From Maricaulis sp048268525 (lineage in GTDB: Bacteria; Pseudomonadota; Alphaproteobacteria; Caulobacterales; Maricaulaceae), in NCBI RefSeq assembly GCF_048268525.1, contig NZ_JBLWVH010000015.1:1-64000 (forward strand): a DNA stretch of 64,000 nucleotides, given 5' to 3'. A program made the translations under genes and the position numbers. Of the stretch, positions 46,932-55,358 are shown piece after piece. The first letter of the stretch is position 1, and every line of letters begins with the position of its first letter. The notes beneath the pieces are model-generated. The model was not told the DNA's origin and ran no database searches. It saw only the letters and a program-made list of their open reading frames with translations.

Positions 46932-49049
46932 CTAGACCTGCACGTCGACGCCGGTGCGTCCGGACAACAGGAAGCCGTAAGCCGAGCGCGGTCGGGCGGA
47001 CAACTCGTCCTCGGCGCGCATGGCCAATTCATTGGACTGGGTGAAGACCGGCAACGCATCGCCCGCTTCGCGACCGTCATCGCCGGCCGGATCCTGCCCG
47101 TCATTCATCTGGAAACTCAGCCCGTCCTCATCGAGCTCCAGCCCGGCCTCGGCCAGGGAGCGCTCGAGATCGCGTGCCGTGCGTTGCAACTCATTGAGTG
47201 TTTCGGGGCGTTCGACCGTGAGAACGGCATGAACGCGATTGTCGGCCCGCAACTCGATCCGCACATCCACCTTGCCCAGTTCGGCCGGGTCGAGCCGGAT
47301 GTCAAAGACACGATTGCCGTTGGACACGTGTTTGGTGATCTGGCCGGCCAGCTGGGTGGTGGTGTGCGGAGTGAAACGGTGCGAGTGGCTGCCATTGCGA
47401 TCGGCGGCCATCCGGCCATCCATCCGCGACAGGTTGATGTCGGTTTCCGCCTGAATGGCCATATCGAGCGAGGCGCCGTCAATTCGGGTGGCTTGCTGGG
47501 CCTGGGCATCCCCAATGGCGGCGGGGAGCGGTGTGATCGGCGCTCCGGACTGGGCCGCCGTCGGCAGGGCGTCCTTGGCTGCGGCCAGTGCTGCTGCCGG
47601 ATCGCTGCCGGTTGTCGTCGAAGCGGCGCCGCTGGCCGTCGGGCTGGCTGGCGCCGTGGGACCCGGGGTCGCGGTGAATGTCGAAGACCCGCCCTGCGGC
47701 TTGGCTGCCGGGCGGGCGGCCAGACTGCTGGCGGTCTGGATGGCGGGCCCGTCACCGCCGCGCTGGCGCAGCGGCGTCAGGTCAACTGTCTCAGCGAGTG
47801 CGCTGGCGTTTCCGGATCCGGCCGACTGCATCGGCGACGAAGCCGGGGCGGCGGACTTGCCGGTGCCGCTTGCTCCCGCCAATCCTGCAGCTGGTTTGGC
47901 CGGGGCGGTTGACGCCTTGGCCTGGGCCGGTGGCTGGGCAAAGGCCGGTACTGGCGCGGCAGCAGGCTGGGCGCCTGGCTGGGGTGAGCCGGTGTTGGTC
48001 GTTGCGAGGATTGTCGATGCGGCGCTCGCCTGGGCGGTCGCCGGAATGGCAGCGCCGGATGGGTCGGCCGGCGCCGTGGCGAATCCGGACGCATTGCCAG
48101 CGACCGCCGTTTGCGTCGCTGTCGCGCCTGTCGCGCTCGCGCTGGCGCGCGCCGGAGCGGCGGACAGGCTTTGCGTTGATGCCGGTGTGGCCGGCAGGGT
48201 GCCGGTCGCCGGTGTCGGCTGCGTGGTCAATGCCGCCGCGTTGCTGGCCGGAGCGGGATTGACTGTCGCGGCCAGGGTCGGAGACGTGGCAGCTGCTGCC
48301 CCGGGTGCGGGGGTTGCGCCGGCCGGCGCTGCGGGGGCCGGCTTGGAAACGATGGTTTCGGACACAGGCTTGCCTGCAGCGGTGCGTTTGTCGGCCGTGA
48401 CAGGTGTGGCGGCAGGGCCCGTTGCGGCGGTTGTCGGCGACGCAGCGCCAGGCGTTGCCTGCAGTGCCTCTGGTGTGATTGCAGGTGACGGGACTTGTGA
48501 GCCTGTTCCGGTCGTGGCCCCGGCTGAGGCGGGCCGTGCCGAAGCGGTGGCCGGATCGATCACGTCCTGCACCTGAACGCCCGGCTTGGTAGCAGAGCGG
48601 GTAATCGGGGCCACCGGCGTGACGGGAATGACGTCTTCGACAATCAGGTCGGTACCGGTCTCGCCGGTCAGCTCCGGCTGGGACGTGACGGGTGCCGTGA
48701 TGGCCGGCGCCAGGCCCGCTGTTCTGGTCGCTGCGGTGATACCGTCCGCATTCGCCGGCTGGGGCGCTGTCGGGGGTGTGGCTGTCGCCGGGGCCAACGC
48801 ATCGAGTGGCAGGGGCGAAGCACTGGTCATCGCGGTGTTGCGGACCGGTGCCGCTTGGGAGGGCGCCGACTGGGAAGGCGCCGACTGGGCCTGATTGGCG
48901 GTGACCATGAGTGCGAAGGGAGAGCTGGCCGCCCCTGCGCCGCTGACGGCCTGGCTTGTATTGCCGGCGCCGGCGGCAGGCTGCGCCGGAGCGCTGCCGG
49001 CAGCGCCGGTATCGGTCAGCAAGATCGCAGGTGTCAGGTTCAGCGTCAT
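46932..49049 (-). CDS. fliK: Hook-length control protein FliK
   Basis: A 705-residue protein, long for FliK. About 560 residues are low-complexity Ala/Thr/Pro-rich sequence, including tandem SAPSQSAPSQAAP repeats near the N-terminus. The C-terminal hook-length domain is recognisable: FDIRLDPAELGKVDVRIELR, HAVLTVERPETLNELQRTARD and LERSLAEAGLELDEDGLSF. It probably acts as a molecular ruler that measures hook length and switches export specificity. A sigma-54 promoter candidate lies upstream. Confidence 0.92.
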   Translation of the reverse strand: MTLNLTPAILLTDTGAAGSAPAQPAAGAGNTSQAVSGAGAASSPFALMVTANQAQSAPSQSAPSQAAPVRNTAMTSASPLPLDALAPATATPPTAPQPANADGITAATRTAGLAPAITAPVTSQPELTGETGTDLIVEDVIPVTPVAPITRSATKPGVQVQDVIDPATASARPASAGATTGTGSQVPSPAITPEALQATPGAASPTTAATGPAATPVTADKRTAAGKPVSETIVSKPAPAAPAGATPAPGAAAATSPTLAATVNPAPASNAAALTTQPTPATGTLPATPASTQSLSAAPARASASATGATATQTAVAGNASGFATAPADPSGAAIPATAQASAASTILATTNTGSPQPGAQPAAAPVPAFAQPPAQAKASTAPAKPAAGLAGASGTGKSAAPASSPMQSAGSGNASALAETVDLTPLRQRGGDGPAIQTASSLAARPAAKPQGGSSTFTATPGPTAPASPTASGAASTTTGSDPAAALAAAKDALPTAAQSGAPITPLPAAIGDAQAQQATRIDGASLDMAIQAETDINLSRMDGRMAADRNGSHSHRFTPHTTTQLAGQITKHVSNGNRVFDIRLDPAELGKVDVRIELRADNRVHAVLTVERPETLNELQRTARDLERSLAEAGLELDEDGLSFQMNDGQDPAGDDGREAGDALPVFTQSNELAMRAEDELSARPRSAYGFLLSGRTGVDVQV

Positions 49050-49105
49050 GGGTGCTCTTCGTCAGCGGCAAGGCACACATCATGCCTCGTCTCATCGAAG
49101 TGATC

Positions 49106-49120
49106 GCAAACGGTGTGCCA
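49106..49120 (-). promoter_or_regulatory. Sigma-54 promoter for fliK-flgD-flgE
   Basis: The minus strand reads TGGCAC-ACCGT-TTGC, an exact match to the -24/-12 consensus TGGCAC-N5-TTGC. It lies 57 bases upstream of the fliK start. Confidence 0.82.
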
Positions 49121-49390
49121 AGTCGGCGGCCTCTAACTAGCTGATATTGCGCATTAATTTTGCGGTAACACCTTGCGATGGGCAGGAATATCCGGCCTTG
49201 CTTGCCGCCGGTGGGCGCAATTTGCCGGGTCGTCCGGCGGCACAGTGACCGACTATCGAAGCGACCTTGTTACCGCGCGTGAGCGTGGGCGCGGGCATCC
49301 GCATGTCGCGCGTCGTGGGCACCCGCGCGCGAGCGCCGCGGCGAGACGTTCAGAGCGCCGGTGCGGTGATGGCGGGCGGAGGGCGGGGAC

Positions 49391-49405
49391 TGGCCCGGCG
49401 CTTGC
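49391..49405 (+). promoter_or_regulatory. Sigma-54 promoter candidate for flgK-flgL
   Basis: TGGCCC-GGCGC-TTGC matches the -24/-12 consensus with one mismatch and has the required GG-N10-GC spacing. It lies about 207 bases upstream of the flgK start, so the leader would be long. Confidence 0.6.
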
Positions 49406-49611
49406 GATGGTTAAGGCACGCCCTGGCACATGCTGTCGGGACAGGAATTTGGAAAGCGCATGAAAAAGCAAATAAAGGCAAATGGTTACGGCATGGAATG
49501 CCTTGCGGAGGCGCCCTTCGGGATGACCGCCCCGCTGGGCAATGCTTGCCGCGTTGACGGCAGATTCCGCCGGGACCGCCTCGATTTTGCCGCCTGCGCA
49601 GGGAGCCTCAC

Positions 49612-51753
49612 ATGTCGTTGAGCGGAATTCTCGGCAACGCCCTTTCGGGATTGCAGGCCAGCCAGGCCGGCTTGCGTGCATCCTCCAACAATGTCGCCAA
49701 CGTCAACACGCCCGGCTATGCCCGGACCATTGCCAGCGTCGAGGCCCGCAATGTCGGCGGCGTCGCCATGGGTGTGCAGGTCAATGGCATTGTCCGGATC
49801 GTTGATCGCCATCTGCAGCTGACCTCGCTGCGCACCATTTCCGATGCCAGCGTCACCCAGACCAGTGCCACGGCACTGGATCGCCTGCAGTCGCAATTCG
49901 GCAATCTCGACGATAGCGGCTCAATCTTTTCGCGCCTCAATGCGTCGTTTACCGGACTTTCGCAGGCGAGTGTCGACCCGACCCTGTCGGTTGCGCGCCT
50001 GTCGGCGGCGGCCGATCTCGACAGCTTCTTCACCGAAGCCGAGCGTCTGTCGGGTGAGATCCGCACCCAGCGGCAGGAGGCCGACGCCCAGATCAACGCC
50101 ACGCTGCAACGGTCCAACGAGATCCTGCGCGAGCTGTTCGATCTCAACGCCAGTGTGCAGAGCGTCGCATCAAGTGGTGGCGACAGTTCCGGAGCGGAAA
50201 ACCGGGTTTCCGAACTGCTCGACGAATTGTCGGAACACATGGATGTCCGCGCCGATTTCCAGGGCAATGGCCGTGTCGTGCTGCGTACCACCGACGGCGT
50301 GTTGCTGCTCGACAATTACCCGGCCAACCTCACCTACAAGGTTTCCGGTTCCGGTTCCTACGGGGTGGAATACGGCAAGATCTACGCGGAATCGCCCAAT
50401 GGCGGTAATCCGCAGGAACTCGACAGCCACATCGCCTCGGGCTCCTTGCGGGCGCTGATCGACCTGCGTGACCGCACGCTGCCGGATGTCGCTGCCGAAC
50501 TCGCCGAGATGACCGCCGGCGCGGCTGACGCGCTCAATGCGGCCCATAACGACGCCGCGGCCTATCCGGCCCCGCAGACCCTGACCGGTCGCAATACCGG
50601 GCTTGAAAGCACCGACGCCCACAATTTCACCGGTGCGACGACGCTGGCGGTCGCTGACAGTACAGGCGTGCTGGTGCGTCGCGTCGATATCGATTTCGAC
50701 ACCGCGACCTATTCCGTCGATGGCGGCGCAGCAGTCGGTTTTGGCGGGACGGTCGGTGATCTGGCGACCGCTCTCAACACGGCACTGGCCGGTGTCGGCA
50801 CGGCCAGTTTCGCCAATGGCACCCTCTCGGTCGCCGCTGACTCGGCCAATAATGGCGTCGCCTTCCTGCAGGATGAGACGACCCCGTCCGATCGTGGTGG
50901 TCGCGGCCTGTCACACTTCTTCGGTCTCAACGACCTGGTCCGTTCGGACTCGCCCGGCTTCTTCGAGACCGGCCTGGCCGGGACCGACGCGCACGGTTTC
51001 ACCACCGGAACCTCGCTCAGCTTCCGCATGGACACGACCGACGGCAAGACGGTCGGCTCCTACACCATTCCGATGGTCACCGGCGAGACCATCGATGATA
51101 TCGTCACGGCGCTCAACGACACCACCAGCGGCATGGGCCGCTACGTCACCTTCTCGCTCGATGGCAATGGCAAGCTCGGCTACACCGCCAATGCCGGCTA
51201 TGAGGGCTATGAAATGTCACTGACCGGCGATGACACCTCGCGGGGCACGTCCGGGGTGGCATTCTCGAAACTGTTCGGTGTCGGCCTCGAGTCCCGCGCA
51301 TCCCGCTCCGAAGCCTTTGCGGTCGATACGGCGATCCGCGCCGACAGCTCACGCCTCGCACTGGGCAAGCTCGACATCGACGCCGCCACCGTGGTCGGTG
51401 ATTACGTCTTGTCGTCCGGTGACAATCGCGGCGGCACCGGCCTGCAGGCGGCGCTTTCCGCGCCGCGCAGCTTCGACGCTGCCGGATCGCTGGCGACCTC
51501 GACGGCCAGCCTGGGTGACTACACCGCCCGGATCGCCGGCACGATCGGTTCGCGCGCCGCCCGCGCCGAGAGCGAGGCCGCCTCTGCCGCCACGCTCAGC
51601 GCCACCGCCGCCCAGAAGCGGGCCGATGTCGAAGGCGTCAGCCTCGACGAGGAACTCGCGGCGATGACGCTCTACCAGCAATCCTACAATGCCGCCGCGC
51701 GCATGCTGCAGGCGGCCAAGGAAATGACCGATACCCTGATGGGCATCGTCTAG
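49612..51753 (+). CDS. flgK: Hook-associated protein 1 FlgK
   Basis: A 713-residue FlgK, longer than the 547 residues of Escherichia coli owing to a large, serine/aspartate-rich middle domain. The axial N-terminus (LSGILGNALSGLQASQAGLR, NNVANVNTPGYART) and C-terminus (SLDEELAAMTLYQQSYNAAA, MTDTLMGIV) are intact. It joins hook and filament. A GGGAG site precedes the ATG. Confidence 0.95.
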   Translation: MSLSGILGNALSGLQASQAGLRASSNNVANVNTPGYARTIASVEARNVGGVAMGVQVNGIVRIVDRHLQLTSLRTISDASVTQTSATALDRLQSQFGNLDDSGSIFSRLNASFTGLSQASVDPTLSVARLSAAADLDSFFTEAERLSGEIRTQRQEADAQINATLQRSNEILRELFDLNASVQSVASSGGDSSGAENRVSELLDELSEHMDVRADFQGNGRVVLRTTDGVLLLDNYPANLTYKVSGSGSYGVEYGKIYAESPNGGNPQELDSHIASGSLRALIDLRDRTLPDVAAELAEMTAGAADALNAAHNDAAAYPAPQTLTGRNTGLESTDAHNFTGATTLAVADSTGVLVRRVDIDFDTATYSVDGGAAVGFGGTVGDLATALNTALAGVGTASFANGTLSVAADSANNGVAFLQDETTPSDRGGRGLSHFFGLNDLVRSDSPGFFETGLAGTDAHGFTTGTSLSFRMDTTDGKTVGSYTIPMVTGETIDDIVTALNDTTSGMGRYVTFSLDGNGKLGYTANAGYEGYEMSLTGDDTSRGTSGVAFSKLFGVGLESRASRSEAFAVDTAIRADSSRLALGKLDIDAATVVGDYVLSSGDNRGGTGLQAALSAPRSFDAAGSLATSTASLGDYTARIAGTIGSRAARAESEAASAATLSATAAQKRADVEGVSLDEELAAMTLYQQSYNAAARMLQAAKEMTDTLMGIV

Positions 51754-51768
51754 GAGGTAATTCGCACC

Positions 51769-52683
51769 ATGACCCGTGTTTCCACCTTCGCCGCCAACCA
51801 GAGCGCCCTGATGGACCTGATGAAGGCCCAGAAGGCGGTGTTCGACGCGCAGAAACAGCTGACCACCGGCAAGCTCGCCACCGACCTCAAGGGCGTCGGT
51901 CACCAGGCCGAGACCCTGTCCGCCACCCGGGCCGCCCTGCAGCGCGCCGATGCCTACGAGGAAGCCGCGATCCGCACCGAGGCCCGCCTCGAGAGCCAGG
52001 ACATCGCCATGGGCCAGATGGCCGAGGCGATCACCGATCTGCGTCTCGCCGTGACCTCGAAGGATGGCGATTACACGATGCACCAGGTGCAGGAGGCCTT
52101 CTACAAGGTCGCCAACGCGCTCAATACCCAGCACGCCGGCACCTATATCTTCGGCGGCACACGCACCGATACCGCGCCGGTGGCCACCAATGACATCAAT
52201 GATCTGGTCGCAATGGGTTCGGCCGCCGAGGCCTTCGTCAACAATGATCGTCGTCCGCAGGTCCAGCTCGACCAGAACCTGACCATCGAGACCGGCATGC
52301 TGGCCAGTGATGTCGGCGGTGAGGTGTTCGACAGTTTCAAGCGCATCGTCGATTTCGACGCCGGTGCGAACGGGCCTTTCGGCAGACCGCTCAGCGCTGC
52401 CCAGGAAACCTTCCTCAACGGCGAGATCCAGAACGTCATCACCGCGCTGGACAATATCTACACCAGGATCGGCGAAAACGGCGCCGCCCAGGCCAATGTC
52501 GAGACGGTCAAGAACTCCCACAGCGACCGCCAGATCTTCCTGCAGCAAATGCTGTCTGACCTCGAGGATGTCGACATGGCCGAAGCCGCGACCCGCTTCC
52601 AGGCTGCCCAGACAGCCCTCGACGTCTCCGCCAAGACCTTCTCCACGCTCAGCCAGGTGTCCCTGCTGAACTTCCTGAGGTAG
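51769..52683 (+). CDS. flgL: Hook-associated protein 3 FlgL
   Basis: A 304-residue FlgL with the flagellin-like N-terminus (DLMKAQKAVFDAQKQLTTGK, KGVGHQAETLSATRAALQRA) and C-terminus (MAEAATRFQAAQTALDVSAK, TFSTLSQVSLLNFLR). It follows flgK after 15 bases with a strong GGAGG site, so the two are one operon. Confidence 0.93.
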   Translation: MTRVSTFAANQSALMDLMKAQKAVFDAQKQLTTGKLATDLKGVGHQAETLSATRAALQRADAYEEAAIRTEARLESQDIAMGQMAEAITDLRLAVTSKDGDYTMHQVQEAFYKVANALNTQHAGTYIFGGTRTDTAPVATNDINDLVAMGSAAEAFVNNDRRPQVQLDQNLTIETGMLASDVGGEVFDSFKRIVDFDAGANGPFGRPLSAAQETFLNGEIQNVITALDNIYTRIGENGAAQANVETVKNSHSDRQIFLQQMLSDLEDVDMAEAATRFQAAQTALDVSAKTFSTLSQVSLLNFLR

Positions 52684-52760
52684 GGACGCGCCGACCGGTT
52701 TTCCCGCTTTTGTTGTCGCGCGACCTCGCTCTAGTGTTCGCACTGGAAGGGGAGGTGCTC

Positions 52761-53054
52761 ATGTCACGCAATCAAGGCCAAAAGCGCCGTCGTCCAATGT
52801 TGGGTGGCGCCATTCTTGGTGCCGTGATTGCAATCTCGCTTTACGCCTTCGGTGCAGGGTTGACCGTCACGGTGCTTCCTTGGGCGACCCTCGGAGCCGC
52901 CATCGGTGGCGGCGTTCTCGGCGACAGGCTGAGAGACGCCTCGGCGGACGCGACCATTCCACGCCTGGCCGAGTCCCTTTTTTCCAGTGTGGGAGGACTG
53001 TTTTCAGAAGTGATTGATTTCTTTGGTGACGTTTTCAATGGGGCTGATGCCTGA
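52761..53054 (+). CDS. Small hypothetical membrane protein
   Basis: A 97-residue protein from the ATG at 52761, which follows GGAAGGGGAGG. It has a basic start (MSRNQGQKRRRP), two hydrophobic segments (about 14-33 and 37-53) with Gly-rich pattern GGAILGAVIAISLYAFGAG, and an amphipathic C-terminus (SLFSSVGGLFSEVIDFFGDV). It is coupled to the next gene by stop/start overlap (TGATG). No family recognised. Confidence 0.6.
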   Translation: MSRNQGQKRRRPMLGGAILGAVIAISLYAFGAGLTVTVLPWATLGAAIGGGVLGDRLRDASADATIPRLAESLFSSVGGLFSEVIDFFGDVFNGADA

Positions 53055-53290
53055 TGGCTGATGGACGAAGCGAGATCACAAGCGACGAAGCTTTCGATCG
53101 CTTTGGTGTGCTCAGCGCCACCATCGCGGTGGTGCTGACTGCCTTGCTTGTCTGGATCATGTGGGGCGCGCCAATCTTGATCATGGGTCCCGTTGCCGTG
53201 GTCACTTTCGGATTCTCATTTGGGCTGTCGCTTGTATTCCTGGCGGACCCGAAAGAGTTCATCGAGCAAATTCTGATGTACTGGCGTTGA
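53054..53290 (+). CDS. Small hypothetical membrane protein
   Basis: A 78-residue protein with two hydrophobic helices (about 20-40 and 42-63), start EITSDEAFDRFGVLSATIAV, end PKEFIEQILMYWR. It shares one base with the previous gene, so the pair is translated together and probably functions together. It is not recognised as a known family. Confidence 0.6.
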   Translation: MADGRSEITSDEAFDRFGVLSATIAVVLTALLVWIMWGAPILIMGPVAVVTFGFSFGLSLVFLADPKEFIEQILMYWR

Positions 53291-53390
53291 CGGCGATTTC
53301 CTGACAGCTGGTCAGGCGCACCCGCTTCGCCTATATAGCCCGCCTCCATCAACCGTTTGCTGCGGGCCTTGACCCCGCTGGAGGCGATAT

Positions 53391-54608
53391 ATGACGACCG
53401 ACCTTACCGGCCGCGCCCGTGCGCAGGCCGATGATCTCATTTCACGTTTTGGCCTGTCCGGCGATCCGCTGGGGCTGGGTGGCAATCCCGGTGACCATCG
53501 CGTCGTGGTGGCCATGTCCGGCGGTGTCGACAGTTCGGTCACCGCGGCCCTTCTGTACCATCTCGGCTATGACGTCGTCGGCGTGACGCTTCAGCTCTAT
53601 GATCATGGCGCCGCCATGGCCAAGAAGGGTGCCTGTTGTGCCGGCCAGGACATTTACGACGCCAAGCGCGTCGCCGAGGCCTGCGGCTTTCGCCACTATG
53701 TGCTCGATTATGAAAGCCGTTTCCGCGAGGCGGTGATCGAGGAATTTGCCGACACCTATCTGGCCGGTTTCACGCCCATTCCCTGTGTGCGCTGCAACCA
53801 GACCGTCAAATTCGCCGATCTCCTGACCACCGCCAAACAATTGGGCGCCGTGTGCATGGCCACGGGGCATTACATCCAGCGTGTCACCGGCGAGAACGGG
53901 CCGGAGCTGCGCCGCGCCGCCGATGCCGGCAAGGACCAGTCCTATTTCCTGTTCGCGACCACGCACGACCAGCTCGACTTCCTGCGCTTTCCGCTCGGTC
54001 ACCTCAACAAGGACCAGACCCGCGAACTGGCCGAGGCCTTCGGTCTCATCGTCGCCGACAAGCCGGACAGCCAGGACATCTGCTTCGTGCCCCAGGGCCG
54101 CTATGTCGACATCGTCGAAAAAGTCCGCCCCGGCGCCTCGCGGCCGGGCGAGATCGTGCATGTCGATGGCCGGGTCCTGGGCACGCATGAGGGCGTGATC
54201 CGCTACACCGTCGGCCAGCGCCGCGGCCTGAAGATCGCCGTCGGTGACCCGCTCTACGTGGTGCGTCTCGATGCCGACAAGGCCGAAGTCATTGTCGGCC
54301 CGCGCGAAGCGCTGGAAGTCGACACGATCGCGCTGAAGGAGATCAACTGGCTCGGCGATGAGGCCCCGCTGGACGGCGCGCCCGTGCAGGTGAAGGTCCG
54401 CTCCACCCGCCCGCCAGTACCCGCCGCCCTGTCGGTCGACGGTGATGACATCCGCGTGGTGCTCGCCAAGGGCGAAGAGGGCGTCGCGCCGGGCCAGGCT
54501 TGTGTCTTCTATTCGTCCGACGATGAAGACCGGGTGCTGGGTGGCGGCTGGATCACCAGTACGAGCGGGCGTGGTGGGGGCTCGAGTGGGGTGCGTTTGA
54601 TCGGGTGA
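53391..54608 (+). CDS. mnmA: tRNA-specific 2-thiouridylase MnmA
   Basis: A 405-residue enzyme with the PP-loop SGGVDSSVTA for ATP binding (residues 44-53), the nucleophile Cys135 in PCVRCNQTVKF, and Cys231 in DSQDICFVPQGRYV, matching the disulfide pair of the family. It thiolates U34 of tRNA for Lys, Glu and Gln. The first 38 residues are an extension seen in alphaproteobacteria. GGAGG precedes the ATG. Confidence 0.96.
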   Translation: MTTDLTGRARAQADDLISRFGLSGDPLGLGGNPGDHRVVVAMSGGVDSSVTAALLYHLGYDVVGVTLQLYDHGAAMAKKGACCAGQDIYDAKRVAEACGFRHYVLDYESRFREAVIEEFADTYLAGFTPIPCVRCNQTVKFADLLTTAKQLGAVCMATGHYIQRVTGENGPELRRAADAGKDQSYFLFATTHDQLDFLRFPLGHLNKDQTRELAEAFGLIVADKPDSQDICFVPQGRYVDIVEKVRPGASRPGEIVHVDGRVLGTHEGVIRYTVGQRRGLKIAVGDPLYVVRLDADKAEVIVGPREALEVDTIALKEINWLGDEAPLDGAPVQVKVRSTRPPVPAALSVDGDDIRVVLAKGEEGVAPGQACVFYSSDDEDRVLGGGWITSTSGRGGGSSGVRLIG

Positions 54609-54647
54609 GGACGGCGTGGTGGACCCCACCGCCAGCGCGCCCCCTGT

Positions 54648-54769
54648 CCATTTTTCCCGGAGGCGCGCAGCGCCATCCGGGATCAACAGATGACTCATCG
54701 TTTGCCGGAGGGTCTCGTCGGTCCCGGCTCTCCGCCCCGCTTTTGCGGGGCTGCGGCCGGGAAAAATGG
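54648..54769. repeat. Extragenic palindrome, outer arms CCATTTTTCCCGG
   Basis: Thirteen-base perfect arms at 54648-54660 and 54757-54769 enclose about 96 bases with two internal hairpins: GGCGC A GCGCC and GCCCCGC-TTTT-GCGGGGC. It follows the mnmA stop by 40 bases and may also act as terminator. Confidence 0.75.
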
Positions 54770-54824
54770 GTTTGGTTTGGCGGGCTCTTGATAAAACGGC
54801 GCCGCCTTTATCCCCGTTGTGCAC

Positions 54825-54938
54825 CGCTTTCCTTCTCCCCTGGGAGAAGGTGGCCGTAGGCCGGATGAGGGGGGAAATTCCTGCTGGCACCGGGGTTTAC
54901 CCCTCACCCTGACCCTCACCCAGGGGAGAGGGAAAGCG
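54825..54938. repeat. Extragenic palindrome of the CTTCTCCCC type
   Basis: Nineteen-base arms (CGCTTTCCTTCTCCCCTGG and its counterpart with one mismatch) at 54825-54843 and 54920-54938. The left half also contains the perfect palindrome at 54831-54850 with CCTTCTCCCC and GGGAGAAGG. Similar CTTCTCCCC palindromes are common in alphaproteobacterial intergenic DNA. Confidence 0.75.
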
Positions 54939-55187
54939 CGCGGCAGCTAATAGTCGAGAAAACTTATCCGCCCCCCCTTCCACCAAGCGATAATGCCCTC
55001 GGTTTTCGGGACGGGAGGCACGAGCTCAGTCACTTGTGCCCGGAAACGAGCGGAGCCTGTCCGCGCCTTGGATGTGACAGTCCGAAGCTCCGGCAGGGCG
55101 TGCGACCAGGTCGCGGGGCACTAAACGACCGACCCCATCTACCTGACGCATTGGAATCGGGGTGGAGACAGCCCGGGAAAACTCCGC

Positions 55188-55257
55188 GAGCGGGATGCTT
55201 GTCGAAGCCTACCGTATCAAAATCAGCGCTTTATCGGCTCCGGTCGACATCCCGCTC
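55188..55257. ncRNA. Possible structured RNA or leader hairpin
   Basis: GAGCGGGA at 55188-55195 pairs with TCCCGCTC at 55250-55257; TGTCGA at 55200-55205 pairs with TCGACA at 55244-55249; AGCC pairs with GGCT further in, leaving a 26-base loop. Two bulges of four bases break the stem. It lies 101 bases before the Sel1-repeat gene start, so it may be part of its 5' leader. No known family was recognised. Confidence 0.4.
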
Positions 55258-55358
55258 CCTCCCATCCCTCACGCCAGGCGATCCCGCCATGGAGATGCTG
55301 GCGCTTGCCCGCCAAGGCAGGCGCCGACTATCCTGTCCCGTAAACCCGGCGAGGCCTG

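Larger units (their letters stand above)
49050..49611. other. Divergent control region between fliK and flgK
   Basis: This 562-base gap holds no convincing coding region. It has two oppositely oriented sigma-54 promoter candidates (49106-49120 minus and 49391-49405 plus), and GC-rich stretches between. FlbD binding sites are likely in the space between but were not resolved. Confidence 0.6.
54609..55358. other. 750-base intergenic region rich in palindromes, no coding region recognised
   Basis: The stretch holds two extragenic palindromes (54648-54769 and 54825-54938), and from about 54985 to 55258 a dense series of hairpins (GCGGA-TCCGC, GCGAC-GTCGC, and the long stem at 55188-55257). Short frames exist but none shows protein-like composition or a ribosome binding site. 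A structured RNA is possible but no known family was recognised. Confidence 0.55.

Noticed and set aside
46488..48576. Long plus-strand frames over fliK/flgD
   Set aside because: They mirror the Ala/Pro-rich fliK sequence; low complexity makes any frame look open.
49534..49548. TGGGCAATGCTTGC as a sigma-54 promoter before flgK
   Set aside because: The GG to GC spacing is nine, not ten, so the better-spaced site at 49391 was kept.
49430..49621. Small plus-strand frame just before flgK
   Set aside because: It overlaps the flgK start and has no support beyond an open frame.
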